Part shown: positions 48,605 through 56,856 of the stretch, one piece after another | Position numbering within the stretch: the stretch's first letter is position 1 | Layout of the letters: each line of letters begins with the position of its first letter | NCBI RefSeq assembly: GCF_042651065.1 | Contig: NZ_JBHSCH010000014.1 | Location: 1 to 64,000 of the forward strand | Direction of reading: 5' to 3' | Length of the DNA: 64,000 nt | Source of the DNA: Pseudoroseomonas aestuarii | Lineage (GTDB): Bacteria; Pseudomonadota; Alphaproteobacteria; Acetobacterales; Acetobacteraceae | The notes under the pieces: generated by a model | The model's database searches: none | What the model was told of the DNA's origin: nothing | The model's input: the letters and a program-made list of their open reading frames with translations, nothing else | Position numbers and translations under genes: made by a program

Positions 48605-50095
48605 ATGCCCGAAGGAGGCCACGCCGCGCGCCTCGCCGCAGTGAGCGGCAGCTGGCGGCAGGAGAGCTATGTGGACGGCCCGATCCGGGCCATGGCGGTG
48701 GCCACGCTGTTCTGGGGCATCGTGGGCTTCCTGGTCGGCGTGGTGGTGGCCTCGCAGCTGGCCTTCCCGCTGCTGAACCTCGACCTCGAATGGACCACCT
48801 TCGGCCGGCTGCGGCCGGTGCACACCAGCGCCGTCATCTTCGCCTTCGGCGGCAACGCGCTGCTCTGCACCAGCCTCTACGTGGTGCAGCGCACCTGCCG
48901 CGCCCGGCTGTTCGGCGGCGAGGAGATGGGCTGGTTCCTGTTCTGGGGCTACCAGTTCTTCATCGTCATGGCGGCGCTCGGCTACGTGCTGGGCGTGACC
49001 CAGGGCAAGGAATACGCCGAGCCCGAATGGTATGTGGACCTGTGGCTGACGGTGGTGTGGGTGTCCTACCTGGTCGCCTTCGGCGGCACCATCCTCCGGC
49101 GCGAGGAGCCGCACATCTACGTGGCCAACTGGTTCTTCCTCGCCTTCATCATCACCGTGGCGATGCTGCACATCGGCAACAACATCGCGCTGCCGCTCAG
49201 CCTCGGCCACGTGAAGTCCTACGGCGCCGCCTCGGGCGTGCAGGACGCGATGATCCAGTGGTGGTACGGCCACAACGCGGTGGGCTTCTTCCTCACCGCC
49301 GGCTTCCTCGGCATCATGTACTACTTCATCCCGAAGCAGGCGGACCGGCCGGTCTATTCCTACCGGCTGTCGATCATCCACTTCTGGTCGCTGATCTTCC
49401 TCTACATCTGGGCGGGCCCGCACCACCTGCACTACACCGCGCTGCCGGACTGGGCGCAGACCCTCGGCATGGTGTTCTCCGTCATGCTGTGGATGCCCTC
49501 CTGGGGCGGCATGATCAACGGGCTGATGACCCTCTCCGGCGCCTGGGACAAGCTGCGCACCGATCCGGGCCTGCGCTTCTCCGTCGCCGCCGTCGGCTTC
49601 TACGCCATGGCCACCTTCGAGGGGCCGGTGATGTCGATCAAGGCGGTGAACGCGCTGTCGCACTACACCGACTGGACGATCGGCCACGTGCATTCCGGCG
49701 CGCTGGGCTGGAACGGCTTCATCACCTTCGGCGCGCTGTACTGGCTGGTGCCGCGCCTGTGGGGCAAGACCGAGCTGTATTCCAAGAAGCTGGCCGAGTG
49801 GCACTTCTGGATCGCGACCCTCGGCATCGTCCTCTACATCACCGCCATGTGGGTGTCGGGCATCATGCAGGGGCTGATGTGGCGCTCCTACGACGAGCTG
49901 GGCTTCCTCCAGTACTCCTTCGTCGAGACCGTCGCGGCGATGCACCCCTACTACGTCATCCGCATGCTGGGCGGCGTGCTCTACCTCAGCGGCGCGCTGC
50001 TGATGGCCTACAACCTGTGGCGCACCGTGCGCGACGTGCCGCAGACCCAGCCGCTCGTCACCCCCGTCTTCCCCGCCGCCTCCCCCGCCGAATAA
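48605..50095 (+). CDS. ccoN: cbb3-type cytochrome c oxidase subunit I
   Basis: CcoN is the catalytic heme-copper subunit that reduces oxygen with high affinity. The 496-residue protein has 12 expected membrane helices. Recognisable conserved histidines are in RPVHTSAVIFAFGGNAL, AMLHIGNNIALP, WWYGHNAVGFFLTAGF (the copper and cross-linked Tyr region), IWAGPHHLHYTALPDW and IGHVHSGALGWNGF. The length fits the family. It is the first gene of ccoNOQP with the FNR-type box upstream. Spacing to ccoO is 13 bases. Confidence 0.98.
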   Translation: MPEGGHAARLAAVSGSWRQESYVDGPIRAMAVATLFWGIVGFLVGVVVASQLAFPLLNLDLEWTTFGRLRPVHTSAVIFAFGGNALLCTSLYVVQRTCRARLFGGEEMGWFLFWGYQFFIVMAALGYVLGVTQGKEYAEPEWYVDLWLTVVWVSYLVAFGGTILRREEPHIYVANWFFLAFIITVAMLHIGNNIALPLSLGHVKSYGAASGVQDAMIQWWYGHNAVGFFLTAGFLGIMYYFIPKQADRPVYSYRLSIIHFWSLIFLYIWAGPHHLHYTALPDWAQTLGMVFSVMLWMPSWGGMINGLMTLSGAWDKLRTDPGLRFSVAAVGFYAMATFEGPVMSIKAVNALSHYTDWTIGHVHSGALGWNGFITFGALYWLVPRLWGKTELYSKKLAEWHFWIATLGIVLYITAMWVSGIMQGLMWRSYDELGFLQYSFVETVAAMHPYYVIRMLGGVLYLSGALLMAYNLWRTVRDVPQTQPLVTPVFPAASPAE

Positions 50096-50108
50096 GGAAC
50101 TGGCAGCA

Positions 50109-50840
50109 ATGTTCCGTCGTCTCAGCCACGCGCTGGTCGAGAAGAACCTGATCCTGATGGGGGTGCTCACCCTCATCACGGTCTCGATCGGCGGCCTGGT
50201 GCAGATCGTCCCGCTCTTCGCGGTGGAGACCACCATCGAGCGCGTGGAGGGCATCCGCCCCTACACGCCGCTCGAGCTGATGGGCCGCGACATCTATGTG
50301 CGCGAGGGCTGCTACACCTGCCACAGCCAGATGGTGCGCCCCTTCCGCGACGAGCTGGAGCGCTATGGCCACTACAGCCTCGCCGCCGAGAGCCTCTACG
50401 ACCATCCGTTCCAGTGGGGCAGCAAGCGCACGGGGCCGGACCTCGCCCGTGTCGGCGGCCGCTACTCGGATGACTGGCACGCGGCGCACCTGCGCAGCCC
50501 GCGCGCCGTCGTGCCGGAGAGCGTGATGCCGCCCTACGCCTTCCTCGACCGCCGGCTCGACTACCGCGACATCGCCGACAACCTGCGCGGCCAGCGCGCC
50601 GTCGGCGTGCCCTACACCGACGCGATGATCGCCAACGCGAAGGCCGACCTCGAGGCGCAGGCGAAGCCCGACCAGGACCCGGCCGGCTTCCAGGGCCGCT
50701 ACGCCCGCGCGCGCCAGGGCGCCTTCGACGGCAATGGCCGCGACATCACCGAGATGGACGCGGTGGTGGCCTATCTGCAGATGCTCGGCACGCTGGTGAC
50801 GTTCAGCGACGTCACGCCCGAGCGCGTGCGGCAGCAGTGA
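50109..50840 (+). CDS. ccoO: cbb3-type cytochrome c oxidase subunit II (monoheme cytochrome c)
   Basis: CcoO passes electrons to CcoN. The 243-residue protein has an N-terminal membrane anchor (residues about 15-36) and one heme c site CYTCH (Cys68, Cys71, His72). The SQMVRPFRDELERYGHYS segment follows, and an axial Met candidate lies in PESVMPPYAFL. These are standard for the subunit. It follows ccoN by 13 bases and precedes ccoQ by 14 bases. Confidence 0.98.
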   Translation: MFRRLSHALVEKNLILMGVLTLITVSIGGLVQIVPLFAVETTIERVEGIRPYTPLELMGRDIYVREGCYTCHSQMVRPFRDELERYGHYSLAAESLYDHPFQWGSKRTGPDLARVGGRYSDDWHAAHLRSPRAVVPESVMPPYAFLDRRLDYRDIADNLRGQRAVGVPYTDAMIANAKADLEAQAKPDQDPAGFQGRYARARQGAFDGNGRDITEMDAVVAYLQMLGTLVTFSDVTPERVRQQ

Positions 50841-50854
50841 GCGGGGAGGGGGCG

Positions 50855-51031
50855 ATGCTCGCGATCTACCCGCTGCTGAAGGCCGCCTGGGTGGTGTGGT
50901 TCTTCCTGCTGTTCGGCTTCATCCTCGCCTGGGTGCTGCGGCCGGGCCGGCGCCACGCCTACCAGGCGCTGGCCGACATTCCCCTGCGCGACGAGGCGCC
51001 GCGCGCGCGGCGCCCGAACCGGAGCATCTGA
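50855..51031 (+). CDS. ccoQ: cbb3-type oxidase small subunit
   Basis: The 58-residue protein has one membrane helix (about residues 8-28) followed by VLRPGRRHAYQALADIPLRDE, the CcoQ/FixQ pattern in which a basic cytoplasmic tail follows the helix. CcoQ stabilises the oxidase complex. ATG 50855 is preferred because GGGGAGGGGG lies just upstream; a GTG at 50837 overlapping the ccoO stop would add six residues. It ends two bases before ccoP. Confidence 0.9.
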   Translation: MLAIYPLLKAAWVVWFFLLFGFILAWVLRPGRRHAYQALADIPLRDEAPRARRPNRSI

Positions 51032-51033
51032 CG

Positions 51034-51909
51034 ATGCCGACCAAGATCGAGAAGGACGCCGTCAGCGGCCGGGACACCACCGGCCATGAGTGGGACGGCA
51101 TCAAGGAACTCAACACGCCGCTGCCGAAGTGGTGGATCTACACCTTCTACGCCACCATCGTCTTCGCGCTGGTGTGGGTGGTGCTCTACCCGGCGCTGCC
51201 GATCCGCGGCGCCACCGGCGTCACCGGCTGGACGGCGCGCGGCGCCATCGTCGACGAGATGGTGGAGCGCGCCAACCAGCAGGCGCCGATGCTGAACGCG
51301 CTGCGCGGGGCGACGCCGCAGCAGATCGTGGCCGATGCCGACCTGCGCAACTTCGCCCTCGCTGGCGGGCGCGTGGCCTTCGCCAACAATTGCGCCGGCT
51401 GCCATGGCGCGGGCGGGCAGGGCGCGCCGGGCGGCTTCCCGAGCCTCGCCGACGATGACTGGATCTGGGGCGGCAAGCTGGACCAGATCCGCGACACCAT
51501 CCGCCACGGCGTCCGCAACACCGAGGACGAGGCGGCGCGCGCCACCATGATGCCGCGCTTCCTGGCCGACGGGCTGCTGAAGCCGGCGCAGGTGAACGAC
51601 GTGGCCGAGCATGTGCTGGGCCTCTCCGGCCGCGCCACCGACCCCGCGGCCGCCGGGCGCGGCGCCGCCCTCTTCGCCGAGAACTGCGCCAGCTGCCATG
51701 GCGAGCGCGGCCTCGGCAACCGCGAGATGGGCGCGCCCAACCTGGCCGACCAGGTGTGGCTCTATGGCGGCGACAAAGCGGCGGTGGTGCACAGCATCGC
51801 CTATGCCCGCGCCGGCGTGATGCCCTCCTGGAGCACGCGGCTCGACCCGGCGGTGGTGAACATGCTCGCCGTCTATGTCCACGCCCTCGGCGGCGGCGAG
51901 GCGGAGTAG
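51034..51909 (+). CDS. ccoP: cbb3-type cytochrome c oxidase subunit III (diheme cytochrome c)
   Basis: CcoP receives electrons from soluble cytochrome c or the bc1 complex. The 291-residue protein has a cytoplasmic N terminus (DTTGHEWDGIKELNTPLPKWW), one membrane helix (about 33-52) and two heme c sites CAGCH (Cys120-His124) and CASCH (Cys218-His222). Axial Met candidates lie in MMPRF and VMPSW. All are canonical. It completes the structural ccoNOQP set, and ccoG follows after six bases. Confidence 0.98.
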   Translation: MPTKIEKDAVSGRDTTGHEWDGIKELNTPLPKWWIYTFYATIVFALVWVVLYPALPIRGATGVTGWTARGAIVDEMVERANQQAPMLNALRGATPQQIVADADLRNFALAGGRVAFANNCAGCHGAGGQGAPGGFPSLADDDWIWGGKLDQIRDTIRHGVRNTEDEAARATMMPRFLADGLLKPAQVNDVAEHVLGLSGRATDPAAAGRGAALFAENCASCHGERGLGNREMGAPNLADQVWLYGGDKAAVVHSIAYARAGVMPSWSTRLDPAVVNMLAVYVHALGGGEAE

Positions 51910-51915
51910 CGCGCC

Positions 51916-53400
51916 ATGGGCCGGATCGACCCCGCCGACAGGACCGCCCCGCCGCCGGAGCCCTCGCTCTACGCCAGCCGGCAGAAGGTCTATCCGCGCG
52001 CCGTGCAGGGGCGGGTGCGGCGGGCGAAATGGGCGATCCTGGCCCTCTGCCTCGCGCTCTACTACCTGGTGCCCTGGCTGCGCTGGGAGCGCGGCCCGGG
52101 GATGCCGGACCAGGCGGTGCTGGCCGACATCGCCAATGCCCGCCTGTTCCTGTTCTGGATCGAGATCTGGCCACAGGAGATCTACTTCCTCACCGGGCTG
52201 CTGGTGCTGGGCGCCATCGGCCTGTTCGCCGCCACCGCGCTGTTCGGCCGCGTCTGGTGCGGCTTCACCTGCCCGCAGACGGTCTGGACCGACCTGTTCA
52301 TGTGGGTGGAGCGGAAGATCGAGGGCGACCGCAACGCCCGCATGAAGCTGGACGCGGCGCCCTGGAGCCGCGCCAAGCTGGCGCGCAAGGCGGCCAAGCA
52401 CGCCGCCTGGCTGGCCATCGCCGCGGCCACGGGCGGCGCCTGGATCATGTATTTCCAGGACGCGCCGACAGTGACGCGCGAGATCCTCACCGGCGGCGCC
52501 AGCCTCGAGACCTACTTCTTCTTCGGCCTGTTCACCGCCACCACCTATGTGCTGGCCGGCTGGGCGCGCGAGCAGGTCTGCACCTACATGTGCCCCTGGC
52601 CGCGCTTCCAGGCGGCGATGCTGGACGAGAACTCGCTCGTCGTCAGCTACCGCGCCTGGCGCGGCGAGCCGCGCGGCAAGGCCAAGGCCGAGGGCATCGG
52701 CGACTGCGTCGACTGCCGCGCCTGCGTGCATGTCTGCCCCACCGGCATCGACATCCGCGACGGGCAGCAGCTCGAATGCATCGGCTGCGGCCTGTGCATC
52801 GACGCCTGCGACGACGTGATGCGCAAGCTGGGCCGCCCCAATGGCCTCGTCGCCTTCGAGACGCTGGCCAACCTCGCCGCCAGCGAGGCCGCCACCGCGG
52901 GCCTGGCACCCGGCCCGGTGCGGCAGGTCTGCGGCATGAAGGCGCGCCAGCCGGTGCGCTTCTCCCGCCCGCGCACCTGGATGTATGCCGGCGTGCTGGG
53001 CGCCGTGGCGCTGGTGATGCTGGGCGCCTTCCTGCTGCGCGACACCGCGACGCTGACCGTGCTGCGCGACCGCGCGCCGCTCTATGTCCGCCTCTCCGAT
53101 GGCGCCCTGCGCAACGCCTACACGCTGAAGCTGGCCAACCGCCGGCGCGGCGAGGCGGCGCTGGCCCTGGCGCTGGACGCGCCGCAGGGCTTCCGCCTGG
53201 TGGTGCAGGACAGCGAGACGGACGCCGCCGGCCGCCCGCTGCTGGCGCTGCGGCCGGACGGGGTGACGCAGTGGCGCGCCCTGGTCACCGCGCCCGCGGG
53301 CCTGCGGCTGGCGGAGAGCACGCCGGTGCGCTTCCGCCTGCTGGATGCGGAGGGCCGCACCGTGCTGTCCGAGCGCAGCGTCTTCCTCGGCCCGAAGTAA
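51916..53400 (+). CDS. ccoG: cbb3 oxidase maturation ferredoxin-like membrane protein
   Basis: The 494-residue protein (FixG/RdxA) has about five membrane helices, two CP motifs in GFTCPQTVWTDLF and YMCPWPRFQ, and two 4Fe-4S clusters, CVDCRACVHVCPTG and CIGCGLCIDACDD. A periplasmic IG-like domain forms the last 120 residues. CcoG is thought to reduce copper for delivery to the CcoN active site. Length and order are standard. It is followed by ccoH after 13 bases. Confidence 0.97.
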   Translation: MGRIDPADRTAPPPEPSLYASRQKVYPRAVQGRVRRAKWAILALCLALYYLVPWLRWERGPGMPDQAVLADIANARLFLFWIEIWPQEIYFLTGLLVLGAIGLFAATALFGRVWCGFTCPQTVWTDLFMWVERKIEGDRNARMKLDAAPWSRAKLARKAAKHAAWLAIAAATGGAWIMYFQDAPTVTREILTGGASLETYFFFGLFTATTYVLAGWAREQVCTYMCPWPRFQAAMLDENSLVVSYRAWRGEPRGKAKAEGIGDCVDCRACVHVCPTGIDIRDGQQLECIGCGLCIDACDDVMRKLGRPNGLVAFETLANLAASEAATAGLAPGPVRQVCGMKARQPVRFSRPRTWMYAGVLGAVALVMLGAFLLRDTATLTVLRDRAPLYVRLSDGALRNAYTLKLANRRRGEAALALALDAPQGFRLVVQDSETDAAGRPLLALRPDGVTQWRALVTAPAGLRLAESTPVRFRLLDAEGRTVLSERSVFLGPK

Positions 53401-53413
53401 GGGAGTTTCCGCC

Positions 53414-53917
53414 ATGGATGGCTCGACCGCCGCCGCCGCCCCGCTCCCCCGGCCCCGCCGCAGCGGCTGGATTCCCTGGGTGTTCGTCGGCGGCATGGCG
53501 CTGGTGATCGCGGTGAACGGCGTGCTGATCTGGGCGGCGCTGTCCAGCTTCACCGGCGTCACCGTGGGCCGCGCCTATGACCGCGGCCTCGCCTACAACG
53601 ACGTGCTGGCCGAGAGCGCCCGGCAGCGGGCGCTGGGCTGGCGCGCCACGCTGCGGCTGGAGGAGGGGGTGCTCGCCCTCGCCGCCGAGGATGCGGCGGG
53701 CCGCCCCGTGGCCGGCACGGTGCAGGGCCTGCTGCTGCGCCCGCTGAGCGGCGAGACGGTGCCGCTCAACTTCGCCGCCGCCGCGCCGGGCCACTTCCTC
53801 GCCGAGGCGAATCCGCCATGGCCGGGGCAGTGGGAGGCGCGGCTGGTGCTGACCGGCCCGGGTGGCCGGCAACTCGACATCCGCCAGAGGATCGTGGTGA
53901 GGAGCGCCGCGCCATGA
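53414..53917 (+). CDS. ccoH: cbb3 oxidase assembly protein FixH-like
   Basis: The 167-residue protein has one membrane helix (about residues 19-46, with SGWIPWVFVGGMALVIAVNGVLIW). A periplasmic beta-sandwich domain follows, with GRAYDRGLAYND, typical of FixH/CcoH, and WEARLVLTGPGG at the end. CcoH helps assemble the oxidase and stays near it. Its stop overlaps the ccoI start (ATGA), so the two are coupled. ATG 53414 lies after a GGGAG site. Confidence 0.94.
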   Translation: MDGSTAAAAPLPRPRRSGWIPWVFVGGMALVIAVNGVLIWAALSSFTGVTVGRAYDRGLAYNDVLAESARQRALGWRATLRLEEGVLALAAEDAAGRPVAGTVQGLLLRPLSGETVPLNFAAAAPGHFLAEANPPWPGQWEARLVLTGPGGRQLDIRQRIVVRSAAP

Positions 53918-56286
53918 CCGCGCTGCTGGCTGAGGCGGCGCCCCGGGGTGCCGCCGCCTGCGCCCATTGCGGCGCGCCCCTGCCGGAGGGGGCGGCGCGC
54001 TTCTGCTGCGCCGGCTGCGCGGGCGCGCACGCGCTGGTCTCCGGCCTCGGCCTCGATGCCTTCTACCGCCGGCAGGAGACCGCCGCCGGCACGCTGCGCC
54101 CGGCGGAGGCCCCGCCCGAGACGGATTTCGCCGCCCTCGCCCTGCCCGGGCGCGGCGGCACCCACAGGCTGGAGCTGATGGTCTCCGGCCTCACCTGCGG
54201 CGCCTGCGTCTGGCTGCTGGAGCAGGCGCTGGCGCAGGAGCCGGACGTGCTGCGCGCCCGCGCCAGCCTCTCGGCCCGCCGGCTCACCCTGGAATGGCGG
54301 GGCGGGGCGGCGCGCGCCAACGCGCTGGTGGCGCTGATCGCCCGGCTCGGCTTCCGCGCCGCGCCCTGGTCCCCCGCCTGCCTGCGCGCCACCGAGGATG
54401 CCGAGGGGCGGGCGCTGCTGCGCGCGCTCGGCATCGCCGCCTTCGGCATGATGAACGTCATGCTGGTCTCGGTGGCGGTCTGGGCCGGCACCGACATGGG
54501 CGAGGCCACGCGCCACCTGATGCACTGGCTGGCGGCGCTCATCGGCCTGCCGGTGGTGCTGGTGGCGGGCATGCCCTTCTACCGCTCCGCCTGGCACTCG
54601 GTGCGGGCGGGGCGGCCGAACATGGATCTCGCCGTCTCGCTCGGCATCCTCGCCACCACGGCGATGAGCCTCTCCGAGACGCTGCGCAACGGCGACTACA
54701 CCTGGTTCGACGGTGCCACCGCCCTGCTGGCGCTGCTGCTGGCGGGCCGGGTGCTGGACCGCGCCGCGCGCCGCCGCGCTCGCCAGGCGGTGGCCGAGCT
54801 GCTGGCGCTGCAGGAGGGCACGGTGCAGCGGCTCTGCTCGTCGGGGGTGGCGGAGTCCTGCCCCGCCGCCGCCATCCGCGCCGGCGACCGCATCCTGCTG
54901 GCGCGCGGCGAGCGGCTGCGGCTGGACGGGGTGGTGGATAGCCCCGAGGCGCTGGTCGACACCGCCGCCACCTCGGGCGAGAGCCTGCCGCGCCTGCTGC
55001 GCCGGGGCGAGGCCCTGGCCGCCGGCGCGGTGAATCTCGGCGACCCCTTCGTGCTGCGCGTCACCGCCGCCCTGGCCGACGGCTCGCTCGCCGCCATGGC
55101 GCGGCTGCTGGAGCGGGCGGAGCAGGCGCGCGGCCGCTTCGTCTCCATCGCCGACAAGGCGGCGCGCTTCTACGTGCCGGCGGCGCACGCGGTGGCGCTG
55201 GCCACCTTCCTCGGCTGGTGGCTGTGGGTGGGCGTCTCCTGGCAGGCGGCGCTGGTGCCGGCCGTCGCTGCGTTGATCATCACCTGCCCCTGCGGCCTCG
55301 CCATCGCCGTGCCGGCGGTGCAGGTGGCGGCGAGCGGCGCGCTGTTCCGCCGCGGCGTGCTGGTGGCCTCGGCCACCGCGCTGGAGCGGCTGGCCGGCGC
55401 CGGCCATGTGGTGCTCGACAAGACCGGCACGCTGACCGAAGGCCGCCCCGTGCTGCTGGAGGAGCCGGGCCGGCGCGTCTCGGCGCTGCGCGAGCCGGCG
55501 GCGCAGGCGCGGGCCTCGCGCCACCCGCTGGCGCGCGCGCTGGTGGCGGCCTGCCCCGACGCGCCCCCCGCGCCGGAGGGCGTGGTGGAGGTGCCGGGCC
55601 AGGGCCTCCGCCTCGCCGGTGTGCAGGGGGGCGGGCCGGAGGGCGAGACGCGCCTCGGCAGCGCCCCCTTCATCGGCCTGCCGCAGGAGGATGAGGGGCT
55701 GACGCTGTGGCTGGCGCGCCCCGGCCTCTCCCCCGTGCCCTTCCGCTTCGCCGACCGGCTGCGGGAGGATGCCGCCCCCGCCGTGGCGGCGCTGCGGGAG
55801 CTGGGGCTGGAGGCCGAGCTGCTCTCGGGCGACGCGCCGCCGGCGGTGGAGGCCGCCGCCCACGCCACCGGCATCGGGCCCTGGCAGGCGCGCGCCACGC
55901 CGGAGGGCAAGGCGGAGCGCATCGCCGCGCTGAGCGTGGCCGGGCACCGGCCGCTGATGGTGGGGGATGGCATCAACGACGCCGCCGCCCTGGCGCTGGC
56001 GCATGTCTCGGCCACGCCGCAGGGCGCCACCGACCTGGCGCAGGGCGCGGCCGACCTGGTGCTGCGCGGGGAAGGGCTGGGGGCGCTGCCCTACGCCATC
56101 CGCGTGGCACGGCGGGCGCAGCGCCTGGCGCGGCAGAATATCGCCTTCAGCTTGATCTACAACATGGTCGCGGTGCCCTGCGCGGTGCTGGGATACGCCA
56201 CGCCGCTGATCGCGGCGCTGGTGATGGCCTCCTCCTCCATCATCGTCATCCTCAATGCGCTGCGCGCCGGGAAGGTGAAGGCATGA
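53914..56286 (+). CDS. ccoI: Copper-transporting P-type ATPase for cbb3 assembly
   Basis: The 790-residue CcoI/FixI/CopA2-type ATPase exports copper to the periplasm for oxidase biogenesis. An N-terminal cysteine cluster (CAHCG, CCAGC) is followed by a heavy-metal domain with LTCGACVW (Cys95, Cys98). The membrane CPC motif is at 458-460, the phosphorylated Asp502 is in DKTGTLTEG, and GDGINDAAAL lies near the end. The actuator motif reads TSGES at 353-357, with Ser where TGES has Thr, a conservative but unusual change. It overlaps ccoH and ccoS by four bases on either side. Confidence 0.96.
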   Translation: MTALLAEAAPRGAAACAHCGAPLPEGAARFCCAGCAGAHALVSGLGLDAFYRRQETAAGTLRPAEAPPETDFAALALPGRGGTHRLELMVSGLTCGACVWLLEQALAQEPDVLRARASLSARRLTLEWRGGAARANALVALIARLGFRAAPWSPACLRATEDAEGRALLRALGIAAFGMMNVMLVSVAVWAGTDMGEATRHLMHWLAALIGLPVVLVAGMPFYRSAWHSVRAGRPNMDLAVSLGILATTAMSLSETLRNGDYTWFDGATALLALLLAGRVLDRAARRRARQAVAELLALQEGTVQRLCSSGVAESCPAAAIRAGDRILLARGERLRLDGVVDSPEALVDTAATSGESLPRLLRRGEALAAGAVNLGDPFVLRVTAALADGSLAAMARLLERAEQARGRFVSIADKAARFYVPAAHAVALATFLGWWLWVGVSWQAALVPAVAALIITCPCGLAIAVPAVQVAASGALFRRGVLVASATALERLAGAGHVVLDKTGTLTEGRPVLLEEPGRRVSALREPAAQARASRHPLARALVAACPDAPPAPEGVVEVPGQGLRLAGVQGGGPEGETRLGSAPFIGLPQEDEGLTLWLARPGLSPVPFRFADRLREDAAPAVAALRELGLEAELLSGDAPPAVEAAAHATGIGPWQARATPEGKAERIAALSVAGHRPLMVGDGINDAAALALAHVSATPQGATDLAQGAADLVLRGEGLGALPYAIRVARRAQRLARQNIAFSLIYNMVAVPCAVLGYATPLIAALVMASSSIIVILNALRAGKVKA

Positions 56287-56447
56287 GTGCCCTGCTGCTG
56301 CTGGTGCCCCTGGCGCTGTTCCTGGGCGGCCTCGCCCTGCTGCTGTTCCTCTGGACGCTGCGCGCCCGCCAGTATGACGACCTGGACGGCGCCGCCGCCC
56401 GCATCCTCTACGACGACCTGCCCTCCAAGCCGCGAGACCCCCGATGA
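56283..56447 (+). CDS. ccoS: cbb3 oxidase maturation small protein
   Basis: The 54-residue protein has one N-terminal membrane helix (about residues 3-26) followed by RQYDDLDGAAARILYDD, the CcoS/FixS pattern where the helix is followed by a short segment with Tyr-Asp-Asp-Leu-Asp. CcoS is required for heme and copper incorporation in CcoN. Both ends overlap neighbours by ATGA, indicating coupled translation with ccoI and the next small gene. Confidence 0.93.
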   Translation: MSALLLLVPLALFLGGLALLLFLWTLRARQYDDLDGAAARILYDDLPSKPRDPR

Positions 56448-56629
56448 GCCCCACCCGCATCTTCTTCCTGCTGTTCTCGGCGCTGATCGCCCTTACCGGC
56501 CTGCTGGCCGCCGGCGCCTCGGTGGACGGGCCGCTGACCCTGTTCGGCCTCGGCCTGTTCCTGTTCGGGGTGTTCTTCGCCCTGTTCCTGGTCAAGCGCA
56601 CCTATGACGAGGCGGAAGATCTGGGCTGA
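56444..56629 (+). CDS. Small two-helix membrane protein coupled to ccoS
   Basis: This 61-residue protein has two hydrophobic segments (about 5-24 and 30-50) joined by a short ASVDGP turn, then a charged tail KRTYDEAEDLG. No established family is recognised. Its ATG overlaps the ccoS stop in an ATGA, so it is very probably translated with the oxidase maturation genes, and no gene follows before thrS. A role in oxidase assembly is inferred from position only. Confidence 0.7.
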   Translation: MSPTRIFFLLFSALIALTGLLAAGASVDGPLTLFGLGLFLFGVFFALFLVKRTYDEAEDLG

Positions 56630-56701
56630 GGCGCGCGGCTTCCCGGCCGCCACCGCCGGCCGGGACACGGCGGGAGAAGGGGGACCTTCGAGAAGCCCCC
56701 T

Positions 56702-56728
56702 GCGGCCATGCCCCTGTGGCATGGCCGC
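56702..56728. other. 11-bp perfect inverted repeat upstream of thrS
   Basis: GCGGCCATGCC (56702-56712), CCTGT, GGCATGGCCGC (56718-56728) form an 11-bp stem. It lies between the cco operon end and thrS, 128 bases before the thrS ATG. No T-run follows, so it may be a weak terminator or a leader structure. Confidence 0.5.
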
Positions 56729-56856
56729 CTCCCTTCCCCCGGGGCGGCGCGGCAGCGGCCTTCACCCCATATCAACCCATTAGCCGTTGACGCGCTGCGC
56801 CCGCGCCCTCATGGTCCGGCGCCCTTTTTCCACCAGCTTCTGGGAATGGATTTCCG

